From contig CAZKMA010000002.1 in NCBI GenBank assembly GCA_964553615.1, positions 99,527 through 163,526 on the forward strand: a DNA stretch of 64,000 bases, in the 5' to 3' direction. The notes beneath the pieces are model-generated. The model saw nothing but the letters and a program-made list of their open reading frames with translations, had not been told where the DNA came from and searched no databases. The stretch is from DATKUC01 sp964553615. Lineage in GTDB: Bacteria > Spirochaetota > Spirochaetia > DSM-27196 > DATKUC01. Of the stretch, positions 49,226 through 58,256 are shown piece by piece. The position numbers and the translations under genes were made by a program. The number at the start of each line of letters is the position of its first letter. The first letter of the stretch is position 1.

Positions 49226-50380
49226 CTATCGGTCGAGACTTCCCGTGTGGACGAACGATGTCCGGGCACTCACCTTCACGCTCTTGCCGGACTCGGATGT
49301 GAACTCCACCCCATCGGGAGCGAACTTTGCGGACGCCACGCGGTCGAAGCCTTTCGGGATTCGCGCGACACCCTCAATACAGTTCACGTTCAACGGTTTG
49401 CGTGCGGAGAGCGATGCGGCAGTGAGGATTCCCGCATCGGATGCAGGATTTTTTGCCGCGGATGTCTTGAGCCCCTCGGCGAGAAAGGAACACACCTCTT
49501 CGATTCCAAGGCAGCAATTGCGGCCGCTCCACGGCTGTTGATGCCTGCCGAAGTTTTCCATCCAGAGGACCGTAGAGGGAAGAACCTCGGTGTCTTTGAG
49601 CGAAAACCACATGTATCCGTCCGCCGGCCTGACCGCAGCACTCCATCCGGGCTGGCGTGACTGCCGGGCATAGATCTGGACAATATCCACAAACCCCTTT
49701 CGCCGCGGAAAAGAGTCGCATCGGTCATTGGCCGGATCTTTCCAGATGGTCGGCACTCGGGAGAGACTGGTAAACCGTTCACCCGGTTGGAGAGAATAGT
49801 ACTCTCCGCCGGCGAAATAGGGACCACCGGTGCGATTTGTCATGCCGAACTGGTACGGGCTAAAACTGAGAAGCAAGGCGTCCTCGGACTCGGAGCCCTT
49901 GAGGGTGCCGTGATAGCCCAGCGACATTTTTCCGGAAAAACCCTCCATGACGTGCTGAACATAGAGAACACTCTCACCGTCCACCATCGATATTCGCTTG
50001 GTCACTGTCCCCGGCCTGACCTTTGTGGTCATTTTGGCTTCAAACGTAACGACCCCATTCGCCTGCGTTGACCGGGCACCGGTCCACGTTGCGGTGGCCG
50101 GCTCTCCATGAGCAACATGGACTTCTTTCCGGTACCGATTGTCCCCACCAAAAGGTGCGCAGAAAAAGTTTCCACGCAGCGGGACAAGGACCGGATCGTC
50201 TATCGCCAGCCCCTCCTCCTGCCACGGGCTCACGTAGTACGGCTCTACGGGTGTCCCGGTATTGCGAAAAAACGTTACCGGAGCCCACATGCCGCCTTTC
50301 TTTGTTATTGAGACGCGCGTCGTTTCATTTTCAAGAATCCAGCAATTCTGGCCAAGTACTTTCTCTTCCCGAGGCTTCAT
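49226..50380 (-). CDS. aldose-1-epimerase-like (galactose mutarotase fold) protein
   Basis: A 384-residue beta-rich protein without a signal peptide. The ordering of strands and segments such as GMWAPVTFFRNTGTPVEPYY, FAGGEYYSLQPGERFTSLSR and GYMWFSLKDTEVLPSTVLWM suggests the mutarotase supersandwich, but I cannot place the catalytic His pair with confidence. ATG 50380 follows AGGAGGAG. It is divergent from the LacI-headed sugar operon and may share its regulator. The assignment is tentative. Confidence 0.55.
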   Translation of the reverse strand: MKPREEKVLGQNCWILENETTRVSITKKGGMWAPVTFFRNTGTPVEPYYVSPWQEEGLAIDDPVLVPLRGNFFCAPFGGDNRYRKEVHVAHGEPATATWTGARSTQANGVVTFEAKMTTKVRPGTVTKRISMVDGESVLYVQHVMEGFSGKMSLGYHGTLKGSESEDALLLSFSPYQFGMTNRTGGPYFAGGEYYSLQPGERFTSLSRVPTIWKDPANDRCDSFPRRKGFVDIVQIYARQSRQPGWSAAVRPADGYMWFSLKDTEVLPSTVLWMENFGRHQQPWSGRNCCLGIEEVCSFLAEGLKTSAAKNPASDAGILTAASLSARKPLNVNCIEGVARIPKGFDRVASAKFAPDGVEFTSESGKSVKVSARTSFVHTGSLDR

Positions 50381-50460
50381 TCTGTCTCCTCCTGAATTCT
50401 GTCACCGATGGGAACACCCTATCATGACGGAACCCGGTTGGTAAATCGAAAAACTTATCG

Positions 50461-50490
50461 TTGCAGGGAGTAACCCGGCGGTGATATACT
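50461..50490 (+). promoter_or_regulatory. promoter of the LacI-headed sugar operon
   Basis: TTGCAG (50461-50466) and TATACT (50485-50490) have 18-nt spacing. Confidence 0.6.
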
Positions 50491-50496
50491 GGATAC

Positions 50497-50510
50497 CTAA
50501 CGTAGGTTAG
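50497..50510. promoter_or_regulatory. candidate LacI-family operator
   Basis: CTAAC-GTAG-GTTAG is a perfect inverted repeat spanning the predicted transcription start, suggesting autorepression by the regulator encoded at 50520. Confidence 0.5.
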
Positions 50511-50519
50511 CAACAAGCT

Positions 50520-51554
50520 ATGACAATGAAGGAACTTGCCGCAGATCTCGGACTCTCCCGGACCACCGTTTCCCTCGTCCTCGGCGGCTCGGCCGAGCAG
50601 TATCGCATCAGCAGCCAGACGCGCGAACGAGTCAGACAGCGTGCACGCGAACTTGGATTTCGGCCGAATTTTTTTGCACGGTCACTGAATGCACGACGTA
50701 CCGGAACTGTGGGTGTCCTCTTTCCGAATGTGCAGGAACCCTTCATGAACAGTGTGCTTGCCGGTATAGAGGATGTGCTCTACGGTCAGGACTATGTCAT
50801 GATGCTCTCCACCTGTCGATTTGACGATCGGGTCGAAGCGAGAAACATTGAGGAACTCATCTACCGGGGGGTCGATGGGTTTCTCTTCGTGCCGACAATG
50901 CCGTTCAATGGTTCGCGGTATTCGGATGTCCATTTGCGCCGGCTCATGAAAAGCGGCATCCCTGTGGTGTTCATAGATCGGTACCCCGTGAAGATGACGG
51001 TGGATGCTGTGCTTCAGGATGACTTCGCCGCCGCCCGAAACGCAACGTTGCGACTGCTGGCACATGGAGTCTCAAGGCCACGCTATGTCGGGCTGGATCT
51101 CGTAGCGTCGACCCTGCAGGACCGGCGGGCAGGATTCCGCGCAGCACTCACCGAGGCGGGGCTTGTGCAGCATTTGAGCAACGCGTTGGAACTTGGCCCC
51201 GGCGAGTCCACCGAGGAGTACCTGTCCGAGGCATTGAACGGCGATTCGGCCGACGGTTACTTTGTCAGCACATCGGGGCTTGCCCGTATTGTGCAGCAGG
51301 TGCTCGGCCGTCGACGCGTCCCCGTCGCGTGCTTCGGGAACGAGACCACACCACGCACCGCAGAGCGCTCGTCCCGTATGATCGTGGTTGAACAGCCTCA
51401 TCGGGAAATGGGTGCCCGGGCCGCCCGACTGCTCATTGAGCGCGTAGGGGCGGGTTCCAAACGACAGAAGACACAACAGATCGTGATACCATCGATGATC
51501 CGTGAAACCCGGACAAAGAGGATTGCAAGGAGAAGCACAGATGAAACGCAGTGA
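50520..51554 (+). CDS. LacI-family transcriptional regulator of the sugar operon
   Basis: A 344-residue regulator. The HTH is TMKELAADLGLSRTTVSLVL, then the hinge NFFARSLNARRTGTVGVLFP and an effector domain of the ribose-binding type. It is the first gene of a run of six plus-strand genes and overlaps the isomerase gene by 14 nt. An inverted repeat over the start site implies autoregulation; the likely inducer is the operon's sugar. Confidence 0.93.
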   Translation: MTMKELAADLGLSRTTVSLVLGGSAEQYRISSQTRERVRQRARELGFRPNFFARSLNARRTGTVGVLFPNVQEPFMNSVLAGIEDVLYGQDYVMMLSTCRFDDRVEARNIEELIYRGVDGFLFVPTMPFNGSRYSDVHLRRLMKSGIPVVFIDRYPVKMTVDAVLQDDFAAARNATLRLLAHGVSRPRYVGLDLVASTLQDRRAGFRAALTEAGLVQHLSNALELGPGESTEEYLSEALNGDSADGYFVSTSGLARIVQQVLGRRRVPVACFGNETTPRTAERSSRMIVVEQPHREMGARAARLLIERVGAGSKRQKTQQIVIPSMIRETRTKRIARRSTDETQ

Positions 51555-52215
51555 GGTAAACAGGATCCTTCGGGAATCGGTAAGTTTCTTTCAGCGTAAA
51601 CAGTTCCATCTCCCTCCATGGGCGCAGTGGCGGCCCGACCAGTGGAAGGGGCACACACATGAATGTGCCGAGATAATTCAGCGCATGCTTGGCTGGGACA
51701 TAACCGACTTCGGCGGCGGCAGTTTTCCTGAACGCGGTCTGCTCCTGTTCACGCTTCGGAACGGAGATGGATCCGCAACGGGAAAGCCGTACGCGGAGAA
51801 GATCATGATCGTTCAGGAGAACCAGGAGACGCCCTTTCATTTTCACTGGAACAAGATGGAAGACATTATCAATCGAGGTGGAGGCAATCTGCAATTGGAA
51901 CTATATCCTGCAGACGAAAACGATGGTCTGGGAAAGGGGGACCTCGAAATCAGCATTGACGGAATCAGGCAATCCGTGCCGGCAGGTTCTCCGGTGACCC
52001 TCCATCCGGGGGAGAGCATAACGCTCAATCCGAGGGTCTATCACCGTTTCTTCGGCGAGAGCGGTCTCGGACCGGTTCTTACCGGAGAAGTGAGCATGGT
52101 AAACGATGACGACACCGACAATCGCTTTCTCGACCCGCTTGGACGTTTTCCCGAAATCATCGAGGATGAGCCTCCGTTGTACCTGCTTGCGCAGGACTAT
52201 CGCCGTTATATTTAG
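51541..52215 (+). CDS. D-lyxose isomerase-like cupin sugar isomerase
   Basis: A 224-residue cupin-fold protein. The metal site is in TPFHFHWNKMEDIINRGGG, with a later His in LNPRVYHRFFG, as in D-lyxose isomerases (which interconvert D-lyxose/D-xylulose and D-mannose/D-fructose). ATG 51541 follows AGGAG at 8 nt. With the PfkB kinase and mannitol-1-phosphate dehydrogenase downstream, a ketose-forming role is likely, though the exact sugar is unknown. Confidence 0.85.
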   Translation: MKRSEVNRILRESVSFFQRKQFHLPPWAQWRPDQWKGHTHECAEIIQRMLGWDITDFGGGSFPERGLLLFTLRNGDGSATGKPYAEKIMIVQENQETPFHFHWNKMEDIINRGGGNLQLELYPADENDGLGKGDLEISIDGIRQSVPAGSPVTLHPGESITLNPRVYHRFFGESGLGPVLTGEVSMVNDDDTDNRFLDPLGRFPEIIEDEPPLYLLAQDYRRYI

Positions 52216-52224
52216 GAGGTCCGC

Positions 52225-53442
52225 ATGTCCGTTCGTATTTCGGGCGCCGGATGTGCGCTCATGGATTTCCTCTACACCAACGTCCCCTTTCATGGGCCAC
52301 TATTCGAACAATACCAAAGCAGGACTCCGGGGGACGGAGGTCTTTCCCCCGGGAAGCTCGTCTTTCTTGACGAACTCGAACGATTTGCAGGTGAGGACTT
52401 TGAGAGAATCCGGGCCACCCTCACCGGAAACAGGGAGCCGGACGCTGCAAACCTTGGAGGGCCGTCAATAGTTGCACTCATTCAGGCGGCTCAGCTGCTC
52501 CAACGCTCGAACACGGATGTCTCTTTTTTTGGAGCCCACGGATCGGATCCGACGGCGCTGTCAATTATGGAAATACTCCGTCGGACGCCGGTGAATACCC
52601 GCGGATACAGAGTGTTTCCCGGTCAGACGCCGTTCACGGTGGTATTCTCGGATCCCGAATTCGACAGTGGTCACGGCGAACGCACCTTCGTGAACAATGT
52701 CGGTGCCGCGGGCCACTACGGTCCACACGACATCGATCCGGAATTTTTCGAAGGCGATCTGGCAGTCTTTGGCGGTACCGGACTCGTACCGTCACTTCAC
52801 GCACATATCGGCGTCCCGCTGAAACGCGCGAAAGAACGCAACATGTTCACCATAGTCAACACCGTCTACGACTTTCTGAACCAGAAGATGAATCCACTCG
52901 GCCGCTGGCCTCTGGGTGAGAATGACGAGACGTTCAGACACATCGATCTGTTTATTGCCGACAGGGAAGAGGCGTTTCGGACAACGGGGACCGAAACCAT
53001 CCCGGACGCAATAGATTTCCTGAAAGATCAGGGTGTGGGCGCCGCCGCCATTACGCAGGGTGCACAGCCGGTACACTTCTACTCAACCGGGAGGTCCTTC
53101 ATACCGACCAGTTCGGCGGAAATTCCTGTTTCGGAGACCGTTGTAAACGATCTGTCGGAGAACTCGGTGACGGGCGACACAACGGGGTGCGGAGACAACT
53201 TTGTCGGAGGGGTGATTGCCTCCCTTGTCGGACAGATGAGGGGGGGCGCAGGCAGCAGACTGGACCTGCGGCTTGCCTGTAGCCTTGGTGTTGTCTCCGG
53301 CGGATACGCCCGTTACTACATGGGCGGGACCTTTATCGAATCACACCCCGGTGAGAAACGGGAGCGTCTTCTGCCGCTGTACCGGGACTACCTCAGGCAG
53401 ATTGGATTGCGGCCGAAAAGCACGGATGGGATATTCGAATGA
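52225..53442 (+). CDS. PfkB-family carbohydrate kinase
   Basis: A 405-residue kinase. The C-terminal PfkB signature DTTGCGDNFVGGVIASLVG (from ~317) includes the catalytic Asp. The N-terminal substrate lobe has NLGGPSIVALIQAAQLLQRS and FFGAHGSDPTALSIME. It is somewhat longer than typical (~320), with an insertion around residues 35-70. ATG 52225 follows TAGGAGG. It probably phosphorylates the ketose made by the upstream isomerase. Confidence 0.9.
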   Translation: MSVRISGAGCALMDFLYTNVPFHGPLFEQYQSRTPGDGGLSPGKLVFLDELERFAGEDFERIRATLTGNREPDAANLGGPSIVALIQAAQLLQRSNTDVSFFGAHGSDPTALSIMEILRRTPVNTRGYRVFPGQTPFTVVFSDPEFDSGHGERTFVNNVGAAGHYGPHDIDPEFFEGDLAVFGGTGLVPSLHAHIGVPLKRAKERNMFTIVNTVYDFLNQKMNPLGRWPLGENDETFRHIDLFIADREEAFRTTGTETIPDAIDFLKDQGVGAAAITQGAQPVHFYSTGRSFIPTSSAEIPVSETVVNDLSENSVTGDTTGCGDNFVGGVIASLVGQMRGGAGSRLDLRLACSLGVVSGGYARYYMGGTFIESHPGEKRERLLPLYRDYLRQIGLRPKSTDGIFE

Positions 53443-54668
53443 ATGAGCAACACCGAAAGAAAATGGTTCTCTTCGGGGCCGGCAACATAGGGAGGTCCTT
53501 CGTGGGACAACTCTTCGGCCGGGGCGGTTACGAAGTGGTATTCGTTGAGGTCAATCCGTCGATGATCCGGGAACTGAACCGACGGGGCCGATACCGCGTA
53601 GTGGTTAAGCGAAACGACGGTTCACAGACAGATATCTGGGTGGAACACGTACGCGCAGTGGACGGACGCGACCAGACCGCAGTAGCCGAGGAACTTGCGA
53701 ACGCAGACATTGCGGCAACTGCCGTCGGTCAGTCCGCACTGCCGGCGGTGCTGGCAACGCTCGGTCACGGTCTTGATCGACGGTTTGCCGAATCAGGGTC
53801 AGAGGAATCCGCGACCCCCCTCGATATCATCATAGCCGAGAACATTCGCGACGGTGCCCGAATCTTCAAAAAGGCGTTGAGCGCCAGCGTGTCTGAGCCC
53901 GTTGTGGATCGACTTGTGGGTCTCGTCGAAACGAGCATTGGAAAGATGGTGCCCATCATGAAGCCGGAAGACCTCGCGCAGGATCCGCTGTGGATCTTTG
54001 CCGAGGAGTACAACACGCTGATTGTAGACCGCGCGGCATTCCGTTCTGCGATTCCCGAAGTTCCGGGCATCAAGCCGGTGGACAACATCCGTGCATATGT
54101 AGACCGGAAGCTCTTCATCCATAACCTCGGTCACGCAAGCTGCGCCTACCTCGGCTATTCCTACAGTCACGAGCTGACAACAATCGCGGAGGCAATTACG
54201 ATACCCGAGGTACACACCGGGACCCGCGATGCAATGCTTCAGTCGGCTGAGGCTCTCCTGCTCGAGTATCCGCAGACGTTCAGTCGGAAGGAACTCGTCG
54301 AGCATGTCGAAGATCTCCTGACACGATTTGCAAATCGACAGCTTGGCGACACTATCTATCGCGTCGGACGGGACCTGTACCGGAAGCTTGGACGGGAAGA
54401 TCGACTCGTCGGAGCGATGCTCCTTGCACAACGCCATTCATGTGATTACGATGCAATTTCTCGCGCGTTCGCTGCGGCCCTTCAGTTTGCCGCACTGTCT
54501 TCGGACGGTGAACTCTTTCCCGGAGACCGAGAATTCAGGGAACTGGAGCTTCCACGAGGCGTTGCCTCGATTCTGACGAGGGTATCGAAACTCGACCCCG
54601 CACTTCCAGAGGACAGAATGGTCTTCCGGACGGTGAAGGCAACTGCAGAAGGGGGGAAATCTGAGTAA
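53439..54668 (+). CDS. mannitol-1-phosphate 5-dehydrogenase-like (polyol dehydrogenase family)
   Basis: A 409-residue NAD-dependent polyol-phosphate dehydrogenase. The N-terminal GAGNIGRSFVGQLFGRGGYE, the catalytic segment VETSIGKMVPIM with its Lys, and KLFIHNLGHASCAYLGY match MtlD. The usual reaction is mannitol-1-phosphate to fructose-6-phosphate. No PTS mannitol gene is present, so the polyol may arise internally or from another substrate. The start overlaps the kinase stop by 4 nt (ATGA). Confidence 0.9.
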   Translation: MNEQHRKKMVLFGAGNIGRSFVGQLFGRGGYEVVFVEVNPSMIRELNRRGRYRVVVKRNDGSQTDIWVEHVRAVDGRDQTAVAEELANADIAATAVGQSALPAVLATLGHGLDRRFAESGSEESATPLDIIIAENIRDGARIFKKALSASVSEPVVDRLVGLVETSIGKMVPIMKPEDLAQDPLWIFAEEYNTLIVDRAAFRSAIPEVPGIKPVDNIRAYVDRKLFIHNLGHASCAYLGYSYSHELTTIAEAITIPEVHTGTRDAMLQSAEALLLEYPQTFSRKELVEHVEDLLTRFANRQLGDTIYRVGRDLYRKLGREDRLVGAMLLAQRHSCDYDAISRAFAAALQFAALSSDGELFPGDREFRELELPRGVASILTRVSKLDPALPEDRMVFRTVKATAEGGKSE

Positions 54669-56019
54669 TCTGCGTCCAGCCGCGAGCGAGAAGCTCTCCC
54701 GCATTGTCCGCGTGCCGAGTGTCTCATCAATCGATGCTGCGCGAATAGATCTCGAGAGCTATCGCCAACTTCATGAGGTCCTCGAACAGGACTTCCCTTT
54801 GGTTCACCGCACTCTTACGCGGGAACAGATAAACGAGTTTGCAGTGCTCTACACGTGGGATGGTACGGATACTTCGCTTGATCCCATAGCACTTACCGCG
54901 CACTGGGACGTTGTCCCGGTTGAAGAAGACAGTATTGGAAAGTGGACTCATCCGCCGTTCAGCGGCCATCTGGACGGTGAGTTCGTCTGGGGACGTGGAA
55001 CTCTGGACGACAAGATATCGATTATTGCAATCCTCGAATCGGTGGAATCCCTCCTGGCCGAAGGGTTCACACCGAGACGCACGGTCCTGCTCTGTTTCGG
55101 TGGCGATGAGGAGATTACCGGATACCGCGGCGCGGCGGTAATAGCCCGAACGATCAGGGAGCGCGGGCAGCGCCTCCATTATCTGCTGGACGAAGGCGCC
55201 GTCGTTGCCGACGGGATGCTTCCCGGTGTTCAACGACCGCTGGCGCTCATTGGAATTGCCGAGAAAGGACATGTAAACGTGGGCCTGTCGGCAGAACATT
55301 CGGGCGGACACGCCTCTATGCCGCCACCGCGATCTGCGGCGGGGATTATCAGCGCAGGAGTGCGTCGGATAGAGAGAAACCCATTTCCACCGCGACTCAC
55401 GTACGCCACGCGGATGTTCCTGCATGCAATAGCCCCGGAAGCACGCCGTCTCAGACGGTTCCTGTTTTCCAACACCTGGCTTTCAGGGAAACTGATTCTT
55501 TCGTTCTTCACGAGAAACGTTACGACAAATGCGCTCGTCAGAACAACACAGGCAGTTACGATGCTCCAGGGGAGTGACGCACCGAATGTATTGCCTCTGC
55601 GTGCATCCGCAACCATCAACATCAGGATTCTGCACGGGGATACCATCTCCTCGGTACTCAAGCGGCTGAGGCGGGTGGTCAACGATGCACGGATCAAGAT
55701 CGAAGTGCTCCCGGGAAGTGATGCGAACGATCCAGTGCCATCGACGAGAACTGATAGCGATACCTTTAAAGCCGTCCGAAACACCATAGAAGCAGTATTC
55801 CCCGAGGCGCTGTGCATACCCTTTCTGGTAACCGGTTCCACCGATAGCAAACACTACGCAGAGCTCACCGGCAACATCTACAGGTTCCTCCCGGTCGTGC
55901 TTCGACCGAAGGATCTCTCATTAATTCACAGTTCCAATGAGCGAATATCCCATACGAACGTTGCGCGGGCAGTCGAGTTCTACACCGAACTCCTCCGCAG
56001 GACGGCAGGACACCCATGA
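54661..56019 (+). CDS. M20-family metallopeptidase/deacylase, start codon uncertain (CTG?)
   Basis: A ~452-residue zinc hydrolase. Metal-binding motifs are ALTAHWDVVPV, WGRGTLDDKISI and CFGGDEEITGYRG; a dimerisation domain and HSSNERISH near the end complete it. Such enzymes cleave dipeptides, N-acyl amino acids or carbamoyl groups. M20-like sequence (AASEKLSRIVRVPSVSS) extends upstream of the first canonical start, GTG 54712, but the in-frame codons back to the stop at 54634 contain no ATG, GTG or TTG. CTG 54661, 4 nt after GGGGGG, is the best candidate. It overlaps mtlD by 8 nt and the YfcC-type gene by 4 nt. Confidence 0.82.
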   Translation: MSNLRPAASEKLSRIVRVPSVSSIDAARIDLESYRQLHEVLEQDFPLVHRTLTREQINEFAVLYTWDGTDTSLDPIALTAHWDVVPVEEDSIGKWTHPPFSGHLDGEFVWGRGTLDDKISIIAILESVESLLAEGFTPRRTVLLCFGGDEEITGYRGAAVIARTIRERGQRLHYLLDEGAVVADGMLPGVQRPLALIGIAEKGHVNVGLSAEHSGGHASMPPPRSAAGIISAGVRRIERNPFPPRLTYATRMFLHAIAPEARRLRRFLFSNTWLSGKLILSFFTRNVTTNALVRTTQAVTMLQGSDAPNVLPLRASATINIRILHGDTISSVLKRLRRVVNDARIKIEVLPGSDANDPVPSTRTDSDTFKAVRNTIEAVFPEALCIPFLVTGSTDSKHYAELTGNIYRFLPVVLRPKDLSLIHSSNERISHTNVARAVEFYTELLRRTAGHP

Positions 56020-57503
56020 GCGAACTCCCTGAAACAAGCATCCGTATTGGACGACGGGCATTCGTGCTCGCATTTTCCATCATCCTCGTACTGATGATAG
56101 TTGCAGGCACGCTGACCCGTGTAGTACCGGCGGGCAGCTATTCTCGGGTCTTGCAGGACGGCCGTGAAGTCGTCCAACCGGGTACCTACCATACCATTGC
56201 ATCGGAGCACCTTGCCGTGTACCGGTGGTTCACTGCGCCCATCGAAGTTCTGTTCGCACCGGGCAACATTACCGTGATTACCATCGTGCTCTTTCTGTTC
56301 TTCGTAGGCGGGGCCTTCACGATCCTGGAAGCCGCGGGAGTCCTGGAATCGCTCCTTGCCGCGATTGTCCGCTGGTTTGAAAGACGTCGGTATCTGCTCA
56401 TGGCAATCATCATCTTCTTCTTCATGTTTGTTGCTGCAGCCCTGGGAATCTTTGAAAGCATGATTCCTCTCATCGTGTTCATAGTCCCGCTTGCCATCCG
56501 GTTAGGATGGGATTCCCTCACGGGACTGGGAATGAGCCTTCTGCCGCTCGCGTTCGGCTTCTCCGCCGCATTCTCAAACCCGTTTACCATTGGCGTAGCG
56601 CAGAAGATTGCAGCGCTCCCGCTCTTCTCGGGCATAGGACTCAGGCTCGCGTTTTTTGCCTTGACCTACCTTGCGGTTTTTCTTTTTGTTCGCCGGCACG
56701 CTCGAAGGATGGATCGGGACCCGACATCTTCTGTCGTGGCAGTGCTCGACGCTCCGCTGCGTGCGCGAATCCAGGAACACGACGAAGACTCCTCAAGTCA
56801 GACAGGGCAGCTCGACAGGTCGATGCGTTCGGCAATCCTGTGGTTTTCAATATCGATGGGCGCAGCACTTCTGTTTGTGTTTGTTACCGCACGTGATGCA
56901 ACACTCTCCAATCTCGCATTTCCGGTCATGGCATTGCTGTTCCTCATCGGCGGCACCGGAAGCGGCATGCTTGCGCGACCGAACGGACAATCCCGGTCCG
57001 CACAGCTTCGGTTCGTTCTTCGCGCCTTCGGCCGCGGGACAGTGAACATGCTGCCTGCAGTGTTGCTTATCCTGATGTCGCTCAGTGTGAAACATATCGT
57101 GACCGAGGGGGGCATTATGGACACCATGCTTCATGGTGCCGTTACCCTCATCTCGGGAACTTCTCACTTCGTTTCAGCGCTTCTCATCTATGTTTTCACC
57201 CTGGGAATGAATTTTTTCATCGGCTCCGCTTCCGCAAAAGCGTTTCTGATGATGCCGATTCTTGCGCCGCTCGCCGATCTGGTCCACATAACACGGCAGA
57301 CGGCCGTGCTCGCGTTTTCTTTCGGCGATGGATTCAGCAACATGCTCTACCCGACAAATCCGTTGCTCATCATATCGCTTGGTTTCACCGTGGTGAGCTA
57401 TCCGACGTGGATCCGGTGGACACTCTTCCTGCAGCTCTTGATGGCTGCATTGAGTCTGATCTTTCTGGCAATTGCGGTCACAATCGGATTCGGGCCGTTC
57501 TGA
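56016..57503 (+). CDS. YfcC/DcuC-type anion or amino-acid/peptide carrier
   Basis: A 495-residue membrane protein with about twelve helices. FILAF-type N-terminus, RVVPAGSYSRVLQDGREVVQ, FFVGGAFTILEAAGVLESLL and MNFFIGSASAKAFLMMPILA match the YfcC family (C4-dicarboxylate anaerobic-carrier superfamily). Relatives carry arginine, ornithine or dipeptides. It is coupled to the M20 gene by a 4-nt overlap, suggesting import of the M20 substrate. It ends 2 nt from the convergent udk gene. Confidence 0.88.
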   Translation: MSELPETSIRIGRRAFVLAFSIILVLMIVAGTLTRVVPAGSYSRVLQDGREVVQPGTYHTIASEHLAVYRWFTAPIEVLFAPGNITVITIVLFLFFVGGAFTILEAAGVLESLLAAIVRWFERRRYLLMAIIIFFFMFVAAALGIFESMIPLIVFIVPLAIRLGWDSLTGLGMSLLPLAFGFSAAFSNPFTIGVAQKIAALPLFSGIGLRLAFFALTYLAVFLFVRRHARRMDRDPTSSVVAVLDAPLRARIQEHDEDSSSQTGQLDRSMRSAILWFSISMGAALLFVFVTARDATLSNLAFPVMALLFLIGGTGSGMLARPNGQSRSAQLRFVLRAFGRGTVNMLPAVLLILMSLSVKHIVTEGGIMDTMLHGAVTLISGTSHFVSALLIYVFTLGMNFFIGSASAKAFLMMPILAPLADLVHITRQTAVLAFSFGDGFSNMLYPTNPLLIISLGFTVVSYPTWIRWTLFLQLLMAALSLIFLAIAVTIGFGPF

Positions 57504-57505
57504 AG

Positions 57506-58174
57506 CTATGCGACTTCGCTTGTCATGATGTCGCGCATGAACGAAACGAGCACCTGGAGCGCCTTCTCGTTACTTCCGCCCTCCGGCACAATGAGGTCCG
57601 CATACGCCTTGGTCGGTTCGATAAACTCATAATGGCCCGGACGTACCGATCGGAGGTACTGGTCGATAACCGAATCTACCGTCCTTCCACGCTCGGTAAT
57701 ATCACGGCGTAATCGCCGTATGAACCGGATGTCATCCGGAGTATCGACAAAAAGCTTCAAATCGATCATGTCCCGTATCGGCGGATCAAAGAATATGAGA
57801 ATCCCCTCGAAAATGACAATTCTCTTGGGCTCAACATGAATCGTACGTTCGGATCTCCGATGGTGCACGAAATCGTACTGCGGCATGTCTATCGCAATTC
57901 CCGCTTTCAGCTCCGACAAGTGGCGATGGAGAAGAGTGTTGTCGAAAGCCGACGGGTGATCAAAGTTGAGCTCAGTTGGAACCAGGAGGTCACCGACACT
58001 CTCCTGCCTCCGGGGCATCTGATCGGCTGACATGTAGTAGTTATCCTGTGGAATGAATACGAAGTCCGGGACAATCTCGGCAATCTTCCGCACTATCGTT
58101 GTCTTACCGGAGCCCGATCCGCCCGAAATTCCAATGATACGAATATCCAAGTCGCGCCCCTGCTGATCAACCAT
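57506..58174 (-). CDS. udk: uridine kinase
   Basis: A 222-residue P-loop kinase that phosphorylates uridine and cytidine in pyrimidine salvage. Walker A is GGSGSGKTT, PQDNYYMSADQMPRRQ and FDHPSAFDN are substrate-site signatures, and the lid contains FIRRLRRDITERGR. ATG 58174 lies 6 nt after a perfect TATAAT, so the mRNA is probably leaderless. The longer frame from 58255 would cover the promoter. Confidence 0.94.
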   Translation of the reverse strand: MVDQQGRDLDIRIIGISGGSGSGKTTIVRKIAEIVPDFVFIPQDNYYMSADQMPRRQESVGDLLVPTELNFDHPSAFDNTLLHRHLSELKAGIAIDMPQYDFVHHRRSERTIHVEPKRIVIFEGILIFFDPPIRDMIDLKLFVDTPDDIRFIRRLRRDITERGRTVDSVIDQYLRSVRPGHYEFIEPTKAYADLIVPEGGSNEKALQVLVSFMRDIMTSEVA

Positions 58175-58180
58175 AACGGG

Positions 58181-58210
58181 ATTATAACGAAACCATGCGT
58201 TCAGAATCAA
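58181..58210 (-). promoter_or_regulatory. udk promoter, leaderless geometry
   Basis: On the minus strand TTGATT (58205-58210) and TATAAT (58181-58186) have 18-nt spacing. The ATG is 6 nt after the -10 box. Confidence 0.7.
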
Positions 58211-58216
58211 CGCGAA

Positions 58217-58246
58217 TTGACTCTCGGGTCGATGAGTGTGTAGAAT
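58217..58246 (+). promoter_or_regulatory. bpt promoter, near-leaderless geometry
   Basis: TTGACT (58217-58222) and TAGAAT (58241-58246) have 18-nt spacing. ATG 58257 is ten nt after the box, predicting a leader of about four nt. The -35 box is 6 nt from that of udk on the other strand. Confidence 0.65.
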
Positions 58247-58256
58247 TTGGATCAAA

